NCBI RefSeq assembly: GCF_032452875.1
Contig: NC_083876.1
Coordinates: forward strand, 2,728,001 to 2,792,000
From: Bos javanicus
Lineage: Eukaryota > Chordata > Mammalia > Artiodactyla > Bovidae
Direction of reading: 5' to 3'
DNA length: 64,000 bases
Numbering within the stretch: the stretch's first letter is position 1; each line of letters begins with the position of its first letter. The notes beneath the pieces were generated by a model. That model had not been told where the DNA came from. It worked only from the letters and a program-made list of their open reading frames with translations, and made no database searches. Both the position numbers and the translations under genes were made by a program. Below are positions 34,079 to 45,721 of this stretch, piece after piece.

Positions 34079-35929
34079 AACAAGAAAAAAGTAATGTTAT
34101 ATTTATTGATAAAAAATTGCATTCACCATTTATTTAAAGAAATAAGGAAGGCAAATAAATAAAAAGAAAGGGCAATGGAAGAATTTCCAAGGAAGAGTCT
34201 GGCAACAAAAATACCTTTTAAATGTCTTATTCATCTCCAGACACCGACATTAGTGCTGTAGACAGAGCAATACCAGATCTCTTTTCTCCTATCCCATGAA
34301 ACTTATTTAGGGGGACAAGATAGGTTGGAGACTGGTATTGAGAAGGTGGAGTGAGGAAACAATGAATAAAAACGCAAGCAAAAGTGAAATCATGAGCCAC
34401 GACTGCAGACAATAATAACTACAAGATAAAAATGAAACTTTTTATGAAGAAGAATGCAGAAGGGTTGGGGTTGTGAGTAATTAAGGCTGAGTGGATTGGG
34501 AAGACACCTCTGACTGGCAAAAAGTTCATTAAGATTTGAACGATATGAAGAATTCATTGTGTGAAGTTTTTGCTCTTGAGATCAGTTGGTTTCACTTGAG
34601 GAAACATTCTGGTGCGCCCAGAGTGCTCTGAACTTGGAAATAGTTGTATCAGATAATGTGAGAGAGGTGGACAGGGACCCTGTTGGAACAAATGCTGACA
34701 GTCATGTGATGAGTCCAATGAGGTTTCATTTAGAGAAATAACCAAGTTGTGAACTGTCTACTAGCCAAATCACTGTAAAAGACACAAGTGTATTTTGTAA
34801 AGCTAAATACAGGTCTTAATATTTAGATGTGTTAATAAATAAGAAATACTAGTAGTTGGCTTTCGAGGTGAGCACACCTGCTCAGTCAAGTCCAACTCTT
34901 TGCAACTTTGTACCATTCAATAGTATTCATTGGGCTGTGTTGACCTGTGGCGGGAGTCTGAGTGCATGGGGCACCACATGTGTTCTCAGTTCTCTAAGCT
35001 AATTGGTTGCCTTTCCTCTCCACCTCCTACAGCTGCATCTCTGTACCTATGATCTCTTTGAATTGTGTCACCTGCACATAGTTCGATAACAAGTTTTGAT
35101 AGACTAGCAAGGCTAAATGTAGTAGTATATATTTTGTTCTGATGCATTGAAAGTCATCATTGAGTTTTAAGGTAAGGGTTAACAAGTGCATCCATACTTT
35201 AGTGGAAATATTCTGGTTACTTTGTAATGAATAGATTACTGGAAGACAAAGTCATAGCAAGGTGACTAGTGTAGAGGCTATTGTAAAGGATTACAGATAA
35301 TCAAATCTTACAGGGTCTCTAAGAGAAAAGAACCAGTTTTCATTGAGACAAAGATGCCAGAAGATTTGCTAAGATAGAAATTTAGTAGAATCTTAAAAGT
35401 CTTAAATAAAAAGTGTGTTATAAATAATATAATAGTCATTTATTTATATTAATAATATGTTTATTTATTTATACATTTAAATCCTCTAAGAAATTAATAT
35501 TCCAAGTCTTAATTAGCCACTGCCCATGAACTCAGGCTGTGCCACGTGAGGCTCAGGAGGTGCAGTTTGTAAGGGAATGTTTTCTACTGGAAGCAAACTG
35601 GGGAAACTCAAAACTAAACATCTCAGTTGCTTCTAGTGAAAGACACAAGGAACCACCAGCTCCAAATTTCATCATGAGGAGAGGCAGCAGCAAACCTGGT
35701 GACTGTGTCAAGATTGTTCAATTCTGGTTAAACTCGAGTCACTAACAAATATTGCATATTATCAGTCACTCAGACAGACAGCCCCTCATCCTCAGAGACC
35801 TCCAGTCAATACCAGGCACCCAAACACTTCCAGGCTGCTCCATGAGATCTGCTTTCTGCTGAGAGGAAAAATCCCACGTTCTCAATTTCTTACCCTTTCA
35901 CCTTTGCCATTTGCCCTTAAATCTGCTGT

Positions 35930-36105
35930 TCTAAACCTCAGATGCACATTGTAATCACAAAGACAATAACAAGAAACAAACAAAAATAAAGCTCGATCTT
36001 TGCTCTGCATGGAGACAAGTTGAAATAGGAAAATCTAGGAGTTAGGCCTGAATATTAGCATTTTTATAGCTCTTCAAGTGTATATAAGGTGCTTCCAGGA
36101 AGACA
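35930..36105 (-). mobile_element. Possible MER5-group hAT remnant
   Basis: ctaaacctcagatgcacatt at the left and tatagctcttcaagtg at the right recall the ends of MER5-type elements in antisense, with about 50 bp of A-rich insertion between. Low certainty. Confidence 0.35.
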
Positions 36106-36267
36106 GCTTTAAAAGAAAACTAATTTTCTGCAAAGGACAAGCTTCCCATGCAGTCTTGTAAGCTGAGGCCCTTCCCTGACGTGTTGCTCACCTCAGAGAC
36201 AGAATGCTGAGTGCTGTTCTCCTGGCTCTTTATCAGTGCTTCCAGACATCACTCCTTCTCTCTCCTT

Positions 36268-36292
36268 TGAAAGGGGGGCGGGGGGGGGGGGA
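36268..36292 (+). repeat. G-rich tract with quadruplex potential
   Basis: ggggggcg is followed by a run of about 13 G. It is a mono-nucleotide tract prone to slippage. Confidence 0.7.
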
Positions 36293-36329
36293 GAAATATT
36301 ATATTCTTTGAGGTTCTTGCTCTCTCCCT

Positions 36330-36495
36330 ATACCAGTGTGTCTCAAACTTTAACATGAATCCTAAGGGATTTTTGTGAAAATATGATACAGTCTCTAATT
36401 TGGTAGGTAGGTCTGAAATAGAGCCTGAGATTCTACATTTGTAAAAACTGGCAGGGACTCCAGAGCTTGCTGATCCATAGGGTGCATCTGGCAAC
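36330..36495 (-). mobile_element. MER5A-like hAT remnant
   Basis: gtgtctcaaactttaacatg at the left is the antisense MER5A terminus. ttctacatttgtaaaaactg and cttgctgatccat continue in the expected order, as does ggtaggtctgaaatagagcc in the middle. Old and non-coding. Confidence 0.55.
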
Positions 36496-36977
36496 ATCCT
36501 CTCTAGTGCTGATTTACCTGTTCTCTCTCCCATTTTTTCTTAGGACATTTTAGTCTCTGGTTCATAGTTTCTTTCTTCCCCTTCTCCTTTCATTGGTCCT
36601 AATAATATCAATCTCTCTATAAGTGAAGTAGAGTCAGTCTTGACTCTTTATGTCTTCATCATCTTACTTTTAGTGATGCTCTGCACCTTTTACATTATAA
36701 CATTCTTGATGGATAGTAGAGGCAAGGGAGTGAGTGATCCCATCTTGTCCCTATGGTGAGCAGCCTGCCCAATAACTACTGAGTATATTTTCTATGACTC
36801 TTGTCAGGGACCAGAATACCTGTGCACATCAAACCTGACTGACTGCAATTGTGCATGTTCAGTAAGGAAACATCTTCTGTTTGGAGATGGGTGTGTGGCT
36901 TGTTTTCTTGAAGCAAGAAACAAATGTAGAAAAAGAATGGGAGATGTTTATGTCTGCTTTCATTAAGATGAGTGTAA

Positions 36978-37306
36978 GCATGGATCAAACCAGTCCATCC
37001 TAAAGAAGATCAATCCTGAGAATTCATTGGAAGAAATGACTGATTTTGAAGCTGAAACTCCAATACTTTGGCCCCCTGATGTGAAGAGCTGACTCATTTG
37101 AAAAGATCCTGATGCTGGGAAGGATTGAAGGTGGGAGGAAAAGGGGATGACAGAGGATGAGATGGTTGGATGGCGTCACCGACTCAATGGACATGAGTTT
37201 GGGTAAACTCCTGGGTATTTGGTGATGGACAGGGAGGCCTGGCGTGCTGTGGTCCATGGAGTCACAAAGAGTCAGACACAGCTGAGCAATTGAACTGAAC
37301 TGAAGT
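36978..37306 (+). mobile_element. BovB LINE, 3' end (5'-truncated)
   Basis: From ggatcaaaccagtccatcc to the tail gagcaattgaactgaactga. It covers the C-terminal block in a slightly older sub-type (ctgatgctgggaaggattga). No target duplication seen. Confidence 0.9.
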
Positions 37307-38008
37307 AGTCTGTTACTTAAATGTCTATCTTTACTTGATACAATCCTAATTCTGGTATGAGGATGTAGTACTAAGTTCTCATGTGTCTTTTCACCACTTA
37401 CTGTATTTTCATGGGTGTTTCACTGGAAATTTGGAAAACTTTTGGAAAAGCATATCAAAGCTAGCAAGAGTTGATTTTAAGGTAGAAGTTAAGAATAAGT
37501 AGTATATTTTTAGGGAGTGAGTGATTATAGTGAGTGGTTTTGTGTTCACTAAAAGTAATCGGCTCAGGAGCATAATGTCTTTACCAGGATCTAATCCACA
37601 ATGACCTTAATTTTTTCTGAGTACATTCCCGCACCCAACCCCCCCCACCCCCGCCACCATACTGTGTTATATAGCTTTGCATTAATAAATGTATAATGAA
37701 TTGTTGTGATGGTTTATAATGTGAGAAGCAATTCAGGTTGTGGTAAATGTATCTCAAAAACCCTAAGTAAAATTTAAAGCAGAGCACAATTTACTTAGAT
37801 TATTTTCACTTTCTGCTTAGTTTCACCTTTACTCATTTCTATGTATTAATCTTCCCAGTTGGCTCATTTAGCTACTTTATCTTTGCTTGTAACCTCAAAA
37901 AAAAAAAAAAAAAAAAACTACAAAATCAGTAAAACTATATTTTAAAATAATAGTAAAACTTCTTGCATCATGCCTTATGTCTAATGCACTTAAAACTATG
38001 TACTCACT
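37307..38008. other. Background; C-rich run and A-tract
   Basis: Contains a C-rich run at about 37635-37660 (G-rich on the minus strand, quadruplex-prone) and a pure A-tract at 37897-37916. No gene seen. Confidence 0.5.
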
Positions 38009-38020
38009 ACAAATGTCCTC

Positions 38021-39000
38021 TGTATGCAGGTCAGGAAGCAACAGTTAGAACTGGACATGGAACAACAGACTGGTTCCAAATAGGAAAAGGAGTACATCAA
38101 GGTTGTATATTGTCACCCTGCTTATTTAACTTACATGCAGAATACATCATGAGAAACGCTGGACTGGAAGAAACACAAGCTGGAATCAAGATTGCCAGGA
38201 AAAATATCAATAACCTCACATATGCAGATGACACCACCCTTATGGCAGAAAGTGAAGAGGAACTCAAAAGCCTCTTGATGAAAGTGAAAGTGGAGAGTGA
38301 AAAGTTGGCTTAAAGCTCAACATTCAGAAAATGAAGATCATGGCATCTGGTCCCATCACTTCATGGGAAATAGATGGAGAAACAGTGGAAACAGTGTCAG
38401 ATTTTATTTTTCTGGGGTCCAAAATCACTAGAGATGATGATTGCAGCCATGAAATTAAAAGACGCTTACTCCTTGGAAGGAAAGTTATGACCAACCTAGA
38501 TAGTATGTTCAAAATCAGAGACATTACTTTGCCAAAAAAGGTCCATCTAGTCAAGGCTATGGGTTTTCCTGTGGTCATGTATGGATGTGAGAGTTGGACT
38601 GTGAAGAAGGCTGAGCACCAAAGAATTGATGCTTTTGAACTGTGGTGTTGGAGAAGACTCTTGAGAATCCCTTGGACTGCAAGGAGATCCAACAAGTCCA
38701 TTCTGAAGGAGATCAGCCCTGGGATTACTTTGGAAGGAATGATGCTAAAGCTGAAACTCCAGTACCTTGGCCACCTCGTGCGAAGATTTGACTCATTGGA
38801 AAAGACTCTGATGCTGGGAGGGATTGGGGGCAAGAGAAGAAGGGGACGACAGAGGATGAGATGGCTGGATGGCATCACTGACTCGATGGACATGAGTCTG
38901 AGTGAACTCTGGGTGTTGGTGATGGACAGGGAGTCCTGGCGTGCTGTGATTCATGGGATCACAAAGAGTTGGACACGACTGACCGACTGAACTGAACTGA
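38021..39000 (+). mobile_element. BovB LINE, young 5'-truncated copy with 12-bp target duplication
   Basis: Starts in the RT at gtatgcaggtcaggaagca and ends gactgaactgaactga. It is flanked by a perfect repeat acaaatgtcctc at 38009-38020 and 39001-39012. Only two open frames cover it. The first, to 38313, has GVHQGCILSPCLFNLHAEY and YADDTTLMAES. The second, 38331-38990 (219 codons), covers the whole C-terminal region. They are separated by a one-base deletion in the A-run at about 38302. The near-intact frames and perfect duplication make it one of the youngest elements here. Confidence 0.95.
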
Positions 39001-39012
39001 ACAAATGTCCTC

Positions 39013-40240
39013 AGAAGGAAAGTAACCTCCTACACTTCAGGCATAAAGAAATTGAAAGAATCTTTTATATGAAGTTAAAAGATTTTTTAAAGACATCTAA
39101 TATTCAAACTTGAATTGGTACAGGGTATCAAAATGCCAGTAAACCCCCCTCCCCAACCACACAAAAAGAATGCTTTAATAAGTAAAACAATTGAATGAAT
39201 ATTTATATGGAATAATATAGCATGGAATGTGTTTAGAAGAAAAGTAAGTAGTTCAAAATTAGTTCAGAGTAACTTGGCTTATGCAAGATCACAAGATGAC
39301 CACCATGCTTGAAGAACCTGTTCATGCCATTTCCCTTGTCACTGTGTTTCTAGTCCTTGATTCTTTTCTATGCTACTATCTTATTTACTTTATTTACATT
39401 TTTGGTTTTATTAGAGCCACATGCACCACTTAATTCTTCTCTTAGTTTCTTAGAGGCTTATTATGATTCCTGGACTCTACATTATCTCCTTTCTCTTGGC
39501 GCCACAATTTCTTCTGGTTTTTACTCTTTGAAAGACATTCCATGACACAGCTGCAAGATCTCTTATGGAATGAGATCTATGTTGTCTAAGTATAGAGTTC
39601 CGTGGGCAAACATGGACCTATGAAACAGCAATCACAACTATAAATTACCTAGGAATTAAGTTTTACTGTATAAGATCCAATGAGAAAAAAATTGAAACTC
39701 CTATAAGGTGAGTTGAATAAATCAATAAAGATTTTATACTCATGGATAGGATTGAATTTCTTAGTATGATAACTTCCCTTCCCCTCCTGTGAAGAATGTA
39801 AAAGTAAAATTAACAAGCAAGAAAGTGTTAAACATTAATCAGTGAAATTGCTGTTCCATGTAATGAGAGGCATGATTAACTCAGCCTTCTTCACAGGAGG
39901 CTTGAAATTAAGGAATTCCCTAGAAAAGCGAACACATACTAGATGTGAATAGACTTTAGATCCTTCTATGTAAGCTTCTATCTTATCTTTTTCTATGTAC
40001 ATATTTGGATCTTCTATATTACATTTTCTATACTACATAGCCTTGCACTGATCACATGGTTAATATTTATTTATTTTTAAATCACTAATAAGGGATCATT
40101 AAATATGATTAATATTAACTTGATACTATGATTTATTGAGATCAACATTGCATAGTATTTATTTCCTTAAAGAAAAACAGAAATGCACAAACTTTTTTTT
40201 TTAACAAAACTATAACTTTTCATTAAACATGTCAAGATTA
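39013..40240. other. Background with one old L1 scrap; no gene
   Basis: At about 39640-39790 a degraded plus-strand L1 ORF2 piece can be followed (aattacctaggaattaag, then tactcatggataggattga). The rest was not recognised. The open frame at 39357-39545 is hydrophobic by composition only. Confidence 0.45.
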
Positions 40241-40245
40241 CTTTT

Positions 40246-41740
40246 TTATTGCTATTCAGTCCCTACGTCATATCTGACTCTTTGTGAATCCATGGACTGC
40301 AGCATACCAGGCTTCCCTGTCCTTCACTATCTACCAGAGTTTGCTCAAACTCAAGTATATTGAATCATTGATGCTATCTAATTAGCTCATCCTCTGTTGC
40401 CCCCTGCTCCTCTTTCCCTCAATCTTTCCCAGCATCAGGGCCTTTACAAATGAATCAGCTTTTTACATCAGGTGGCCAAACTACTGGAGTTTCAGCTTCA
40501 GCATCAGTCCTTCCAATGAACATTACTTTAGGATTGACTGCTTTGATCTCCGCCATCCAAGGGACTCTCAAGAGTCTTCTCCAACACTACAGTTCAAAAG
40601 CATCAATTATTTGATGCTCATCCTTCTTTATGGTTCAACACTCACATCCATACATGACTTTTCAAAAATCATAGATTTGACTAAACAGACCTTTGTGAGC
40701 AAAGTGAAGTATCTGCTTTTTAATATGCTTTGTCATAGCTTTCTTTCCAAGGAGCAAGTGTCTTCTAAAGTCATGGCTACAGTCACCATCCAGAGTGACT
40801 TGGGAGCCCAAGAAAAGAAAATCTGTCATGGTTTCCACATTATCCATTTCTGTTTCCTACGAAGTAACAGGACTAAAGGCCATGATCTTTGTTTTGTGAA
40901 TGTTGAGTTTTAAGTGATATATATATATATATATTTTTTTTCTCTCTCTCTCCTCTGTCACCCTTATCAAGAGGCTCTTCAGTTCCTCTTCAGTTTCTGC
41001 CATTAGAGTGAAATCATCTGCATATCTGAAGATATTGATATTTCTCTCAGAAATCTTGACTCAGCTTATGATTCATCCATTCCAGTATTTTGCATTATGT
41101 ACCCTGTATATTAGTTAAAAAGGCAAGGTGACGATATACAGCCTTGATGAACTCTTTTCACAATTCTGAACCTGTCCATTGTTCCATGTCCAGTTCTAAC
41201 TGTTGCTTCTTGACCTGCATACAGGTTTCTTAGGAGGCAGGTAAGGTGGTATGGTACTCCCATTTCTGTAAGAATTGTCCATTGCTTATTGTGATCCACA
41301 GAGTCAAAGGCTTTAGTATAGTCAATGAAGCAGAAGTTGATGTTGTTCTGGAACCCCCTTGCTTTCTCTTTGATTCAACAAATGTTGGCAGTTTGATCTC
41401 TGGTTCCTCTGCATTTTATAAACCCAACTTATACATCTGGAAGTTCTTGATTTGCATACTGTTGAAGCCTAGCTTGAAGGATTTTGAGCATTATCTTGCT
41501 AGCATGTGAAATGAGCACAATTACATGATACCTTGAACTTTCTTTGGCATTGCCCTTTGTTGGAATTGAAATGAAAACTGGCCTTTTCCAATCCTGTGAC
41601 CACTGATGAGTTTTCCAAATTTGCTACATTTTAGGTTCAGTGCTTTAACAGTATCATGTTTAAGGATTTGAAATAGCTTAGCTGGAATTCCATCACTTTC
41701 ACTAACTTTGTTCATAGTAATTTTTCCTAAGACTACCTTG
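40246..41740 (-). mobile_element. BovB LINE, old 5'-truncated copy
   Basis: Antisense from the tail (ttgctattcagtccctacgt) through the C-terminal region and RT to the linker before the RT (41521-41754 minus frame: KITMNKVSESDGIPAKLFQI). It is heavily substituted. At 40916-40950 a (TA)n/(T)n/(CT)n stretch replaces BovB sequence. Truncated at about 41740, where a Bov-tA follows directly. Confidence 0.88.
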
Positions 41741-41741
41741 C

Positions 41742-41946
41742 TAGTGGTAGTCACTCAGTTGTGTCCAACTCTTTGTGACCCCATTGTAGCCTGCAAAGCT
41801 CCTCTGTCCATGGAATCCTCCAGGCAAGAATAATGGAGTGGGTAGCCATTCCTTTTCCAGGAGATCCACCCAGTCCAGGGATTGAAACTGGGTCTCCTAC
41901 ATTATAGGTGGATTCTTACCATCTGAACCATCAAGGAAGCCCCAAG
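41742..41946 (-). mobile_element. Bov-tA SINE
   Basis: Antisense. The body is on the left (cactcagttgtgtccaactc, caggcaagaataatggagtg) and the head on the right (revcomp of ccatctgaaccatcaagga). Confidence 0.9.
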
Positions 41947-42770
41947 ATTAATTTACTTCTGTATAATTTTTGACACAAGAAAAAGGAAGTATGTTTGGAT
42001 TGATAATATTTTACAGAAAATTATATTTATGTATACTGATGATAAGCAATTATGGACTGAGTTAAAATATTTATTTCTATTCTTCTAAGTGGGATAGTCA
42101 ATAACTTAGGTAAATATGAACAGGAAAATAATTTAATATAATATAATAATTTTAGCAAAAATTTTATTTTTATGTAAATACATTGGGAAGCATTATTTAG
42201 TCAATAAAATGCATTATTTTGAATGAATTTGTTCTTAGTGCTGTAGGGGATAGAATCCATCCAATAACTGGTTTACCATTTTTACTCAATTTGATTTTAA
42301 AAGAGTTTAAATTTTAAACAAGTAGGAGAAGTACTGTATTCCTTGATTGACTCTTGTTGCCAGAAGAAGGGACTATATCAAAATTTGTATCTAAATAATT
42401 TCCAGTAACTCTCTTGTGTACATCTAACTAGAGGATACTCTGCAACTTTCATACCTTCTTTAAATAGTCTTTCCTTTTTGTTTGAACAGAGTCCCACTAA
42501 TTAATATTAGTTTCCACCCAAGTTGTCAAATCTCCTCTAAAAACACCATAAAAATCCTACTGACGAAAATAAAGCTAACCTTATTAGAGTTACTGCAGTC
42601 AGGAAATCTCTGCTTGGCCTAAGTGTTAGCAGTGCCTCCAATGGGAAAAATCAGGGGAGGATATATTTAGTATATAAATATACTAATATATATTAGTATA
42701 AACATGACAAAAATAAATATTAATATATACTAGTATAAAAATATAACAGAGCCTTTGCTGGATGCTTTCA
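41947..42770. other. AT-rich background, no gene seen
   Basis: About 820 bp without recognised features except a TA-rich palindromic stretch at about 42663-42745 (tatactaatatatattagta). Confidence 0.5.
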
Positions 42771-43047
42771 GAGAAGGCAATGGCACCCCACTTCAGTACT
42801 CTTGCCTGGAAAATCCCATGGACGGAGGAGCCTGGTAGGCTGCAGTCCATGAGGTCGCTAAGAGTCGGACACGACTGAGCAGCTTCACTTTCACTTTTCA
42901 CTTTCATGCATTGGAGACGGAAATGGCAACCCACTCCAGTGTTCTTGCCTGGAGAATCCCAGGGACAGGGGAGCCTGGTAGGCTACCGTCTATGGTGTTA
43001 CACAGAGTCGGACATGACTGAAGTGACTTAGCGTAGTGTAGCGTTTG
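42771..43047 (+). mobile_element. Bov-A2 SINE
   Basis: Dimer beginning gagaaggcaatggcacccca, with linker ttcactttcacttttcactt and second unit at about 42913. It ends at gaagtgacttagcgtagtg, where the usual (cag)n tail has become gtagtgtagcg. Confidence 0.93.
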
Positions 43048-43980
43048 AAGTAGGTCTTCCAAGTCAGGGACTTTGGGCAACACCAAAGACTTCTAAGCTT
43101 TAGACTGTAGACACAGAACAGTGAAAGTATTAAAGCAAGTATCAAAGAGAAAAATTTGATAATTTCTTTTTGGTAAGTATGTTAGTTTGTATGCACTATT
43201 CTCTCAAAGAAACAAGTAACTACCTCATTTTGGTTTGAAATAAGAGCTGCTTATGATAGGGAAAGAAAATATGTTTTGCCCCAGCAATGATTACAAAAGA
43301 ATATTATGTTGATTTCAGTTCTGAAACACTACTGGGTAATTTTATAATTCCAAAATTTGAAATTATAACAGACCATTTTTTAAAGTATTTATTGGACTTA
43401 TACACAATGAGAAAAATATAAATAAAACTATCTCTGATTCAAACTTTCACAAACTAAAATGATTTCTTCTCTTTTATTGCTATTTAATCTTGAATAAACC
43501 ATTTAAAACATTTGTTATAAAATCTTTAAGCAATAAAATCTCTACATTTTAGCAACAGTAAACTTTAGTTGTAAAACTTTGCTTGCACATTTAACAAGGA
43601 TTAAATTAGTAACAGCACAATGAAGTACTGAATTCAACATCTGGCAAAGAGTATTCAACCAAACATTTGTCAAAATTTGAATATGTAATAAATTATAGAC
43701 ATTATGTACACATAATAAATGAAGATGATCATTAATTCACTGTAATTCTTAAAATATAAAATGATTATTTTATGATTACCATGTCTATTTCGTTTAGTAA
43801 AAAAGTTGCATGGCTCAAAGAAATGCTGAACATTTATACCTCCCAATGTTCTACCCTAATGCAAAGCATGAGTTATTGTTTATCTGAGGAGATTAAAAAA
43901 TATTACAAAAGGATAAAAATGAGACCATATTATATATTATAAAACTATTTTGACTTTGTTTTCGTAAATTTAATTTTGCT
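43048..43980. other. AT-rich background, no gene seen
   Basis: No coding frame or recognised repeat. It ends in the left copy of the 26-bp duplication described next. Confidence 0.5.
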
Positions 43981-44006
43981 AATTTTAATATATCTCTATT
44001 AGACAA
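43981..44006 (+). repeat. Target-site duplication, left copy
   Basis: A 26-bp direct repeat (starts aattttaata, ends attagacaa). It recurs at 44720-44745 with one difference (t versus c at the ninth base). It brackets the chimeric BovB insertion. Confidence 0.93.
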
Positions 44007-44719
44007 GATCCAACCAGTCCATCCTGAATATTCAGGAAATCAGTCCTGAATACTCATTGGAAGGACTGATGCTGAAGCTGAAACTCCAATATTTTGGCCA
44101 CCTGATGCAAAGAGCTGACTTGTTTGAAAAGACCCTGATGCTGGGAAAGATTGAATGCAGGAGAAGGGAACAACAGAGGATGAGATGGTTGGATGGCATC
44201 ACCAACTCAATGGACATGAGTTTACTTATTTACATGAGTAAACTCCAGGAATTGGTGATGGACAGGGAGGCCTGGCATGCTGCAGGCCCACGACCTGTCC
44301 TGTCTTTGATCGCCTCTTTTGACATTTTTGCCAAAATACCACTAGTGGAAAGTCAGGCTAGCTGTGCTGGTTTTGGAATAGCAGCCTCACACTGGCATAT
44401 GGACAGTTCTGTAGATTAATGCAAGTGGAGCTGTCTTTAATTTAACTTATTGCTAGAAAATAGGGTTTTAAGATGAAAAGAAAACTTAAAATGGAATGGC
44501 CCTCATTCAGTAAGTTCTGTGGTTCCAGTAAGGATTTTTATGTACATATGCTCTCGTCTTTTAAGTTTTGGGTACTTCCTAGCTCATCTGTTTTAGCTGT
44601 GCATTTTGTTTTTCAGGGTGTACTCTTAGCAGACATGGAATATTAAATCCCAAGCCGATAGAACGTAAGGTCTGTTTATGGTTTAGGCCAGGACACAACT
44701 GAGGGACTGAACAGAAATG
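44007..44719 (+). mobile_element. Chimeric BovB 3' retrocopy carrying foreign sequence
   Basis: The element starts gatccaaccagtccatcctg and follows the BovB C-terminal region to gcctggcatgctgca (44284). Here it leaves BovB for about 406 bp and returns at ggacacaactgagggactga (44691) for the last ~29 bases. Roughly 22 bases of normal BovB are missing at the switch. The whole 713-bp block lies between the 26-bp target duplications, so it behaves as one insertion. A frame at 44057-44419 runs from BovB into the foreign part. Confidence 0.88.
44285..44690 (+). pseudogene. Unidentified mRNA-like insert within BovB
   Basis: The insert begins with about 42 codons of open reading (RPVLSLIASFDIFAKIP... 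ending HMDSSVD and a TAA at 44416-44418). AT-rich, 3'-UTR-like sequence follows. The junctions share aggcc (44284-44288 and 44685-44689). I do not recognise the protein, and the coding character rests only on its looking unlike BovB and ending in a stop followed by UTR-like sequence. It may be a captured 3' end of a host transcript, or simply intronic or intergenic DNA. Confidence 0.4.
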
Positions 44720-44745
44720 AATTTTAACATATCTCTATTAGACAA
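44720..44745 (+). repeat. Target-site duplication, right copy
   Basis: The right partner of 43981-44006, one mismatch in 26. It directly follows the tail gaacagaaatg. Confidence 0.93.
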
Positions 44746-45142
44746 TAGAGAAGGTTACTTCACAATCCCATATTGAGAAAAGTTATAAATAAATGTAACT
44801 AATTGAATTAAGTTGAGCATATAGATATATAAAGACACTTCACATTTCTCCAATAAAGCAGGGAACTGAAGAGTCCTTTCCACAGAGTTTGGTCCTGTAA
44901 GAGAGGTTGTAAATGAATTTCCTGTCAAATCTGTGAATAAAGTGATGGGGGAGGGGAATAATATAAGAGCAGGAGATTGACAAACTAGAGTGGGTAGCAA
45001 AATCATCATTCATTAACATTATGGCTTATAAAAAGCAGAAGAAGCTTTGGTGAAAACCTTGTAATTAATGATTGCCTTCTGGCTTTCTTAATGTTTTACA
45101 GATGGAATTAAAACTTTCACTCTCTTTCTGTCTCTCTTTCAC

Positions 45143-45185
<43 letters not shown>

Positions 45186-45439
45186 GGTTCATTAGGACAA
45201 GGAGAAAGAAGTTTCTCATGATCTTTGATATAGATTTTTCCTGAATTCTAAACTAATAAAAACTTCTGCTTTATCAGAAGCATGTTCATACTGTTAAATT
45301 TAACATTGGGAGCAAAGGAGACTTCATGAACCATGTCTGCATGCAGACATATAAACATTTATGATAAAGATAGATGATCCTACTGTGTGTAATATTCAAA
45401 AATTTACAAACATTATTTATAGATGGATAGTTTGATACA
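44746..45439. other. Background with a CA microsatellite
   Basis: A (CA)n tract of about 20 units lies at 45144-45184, preceded by a ct-rich run. No gene seen. Confidence 0.6.
45144..45184 (+). repeat. (CA)n microsatellite
   Basis: An uninterrupted dinucleotide run of about 20 repeats, long enough to be length-polymorphic. Confidence 0.95.
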
Positions 45440-45615
45440 GGGCTTTCTTGATAGCTCAGTTGGAGAATCCACCTGAAATGCAGAAGATCCCAGTTTGATA
45501 CCTGGGTCAGGAAGATCGCTTGAGAATGGATAGACTTACCCACTCCAGTATTCCTGGGCTTCCCTTGTGGCTAGGTTGGTAAAGAATTCATCTGCAATGC
45601 AAGAGACCTGGATAC
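45440..45615 (+). mobile_element. Bov-tA-type SINE with duplicated tRNA-derived head
   Basis: First head gatagctcagttggagaatc; then the ccactccagtattcc body piece; then a second head (tggctaggttggtaaagaat), cut at gagacctggatac. It has the same two-head architecture as 23273-23530, but the second unit is truncated. Confidence 0.8.
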
Positions 45616-45721
45616 ATTAAAAGATTATGGTACACTAAAGAGAGAAAATAATTTGGACTCAATAGTTTCAGAAATTTGTCACATAGGATAATTGTGAATA
45701 TTTAATATCTATAAAATGAGT

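Larger units (their letters stand above)
34087..36977. other. Background with two hAT remnants and a G-run; no gene
   Basis: About 2.9 kb with no credible coding frame. A short Bov-like scrap (gctcagtcaagtccaactct) lies near 34878-34912. Two MER5-type remnants and a G-run are listed separately. Small frames such as 35539-35745 have no family features. Confidence 0.5.
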
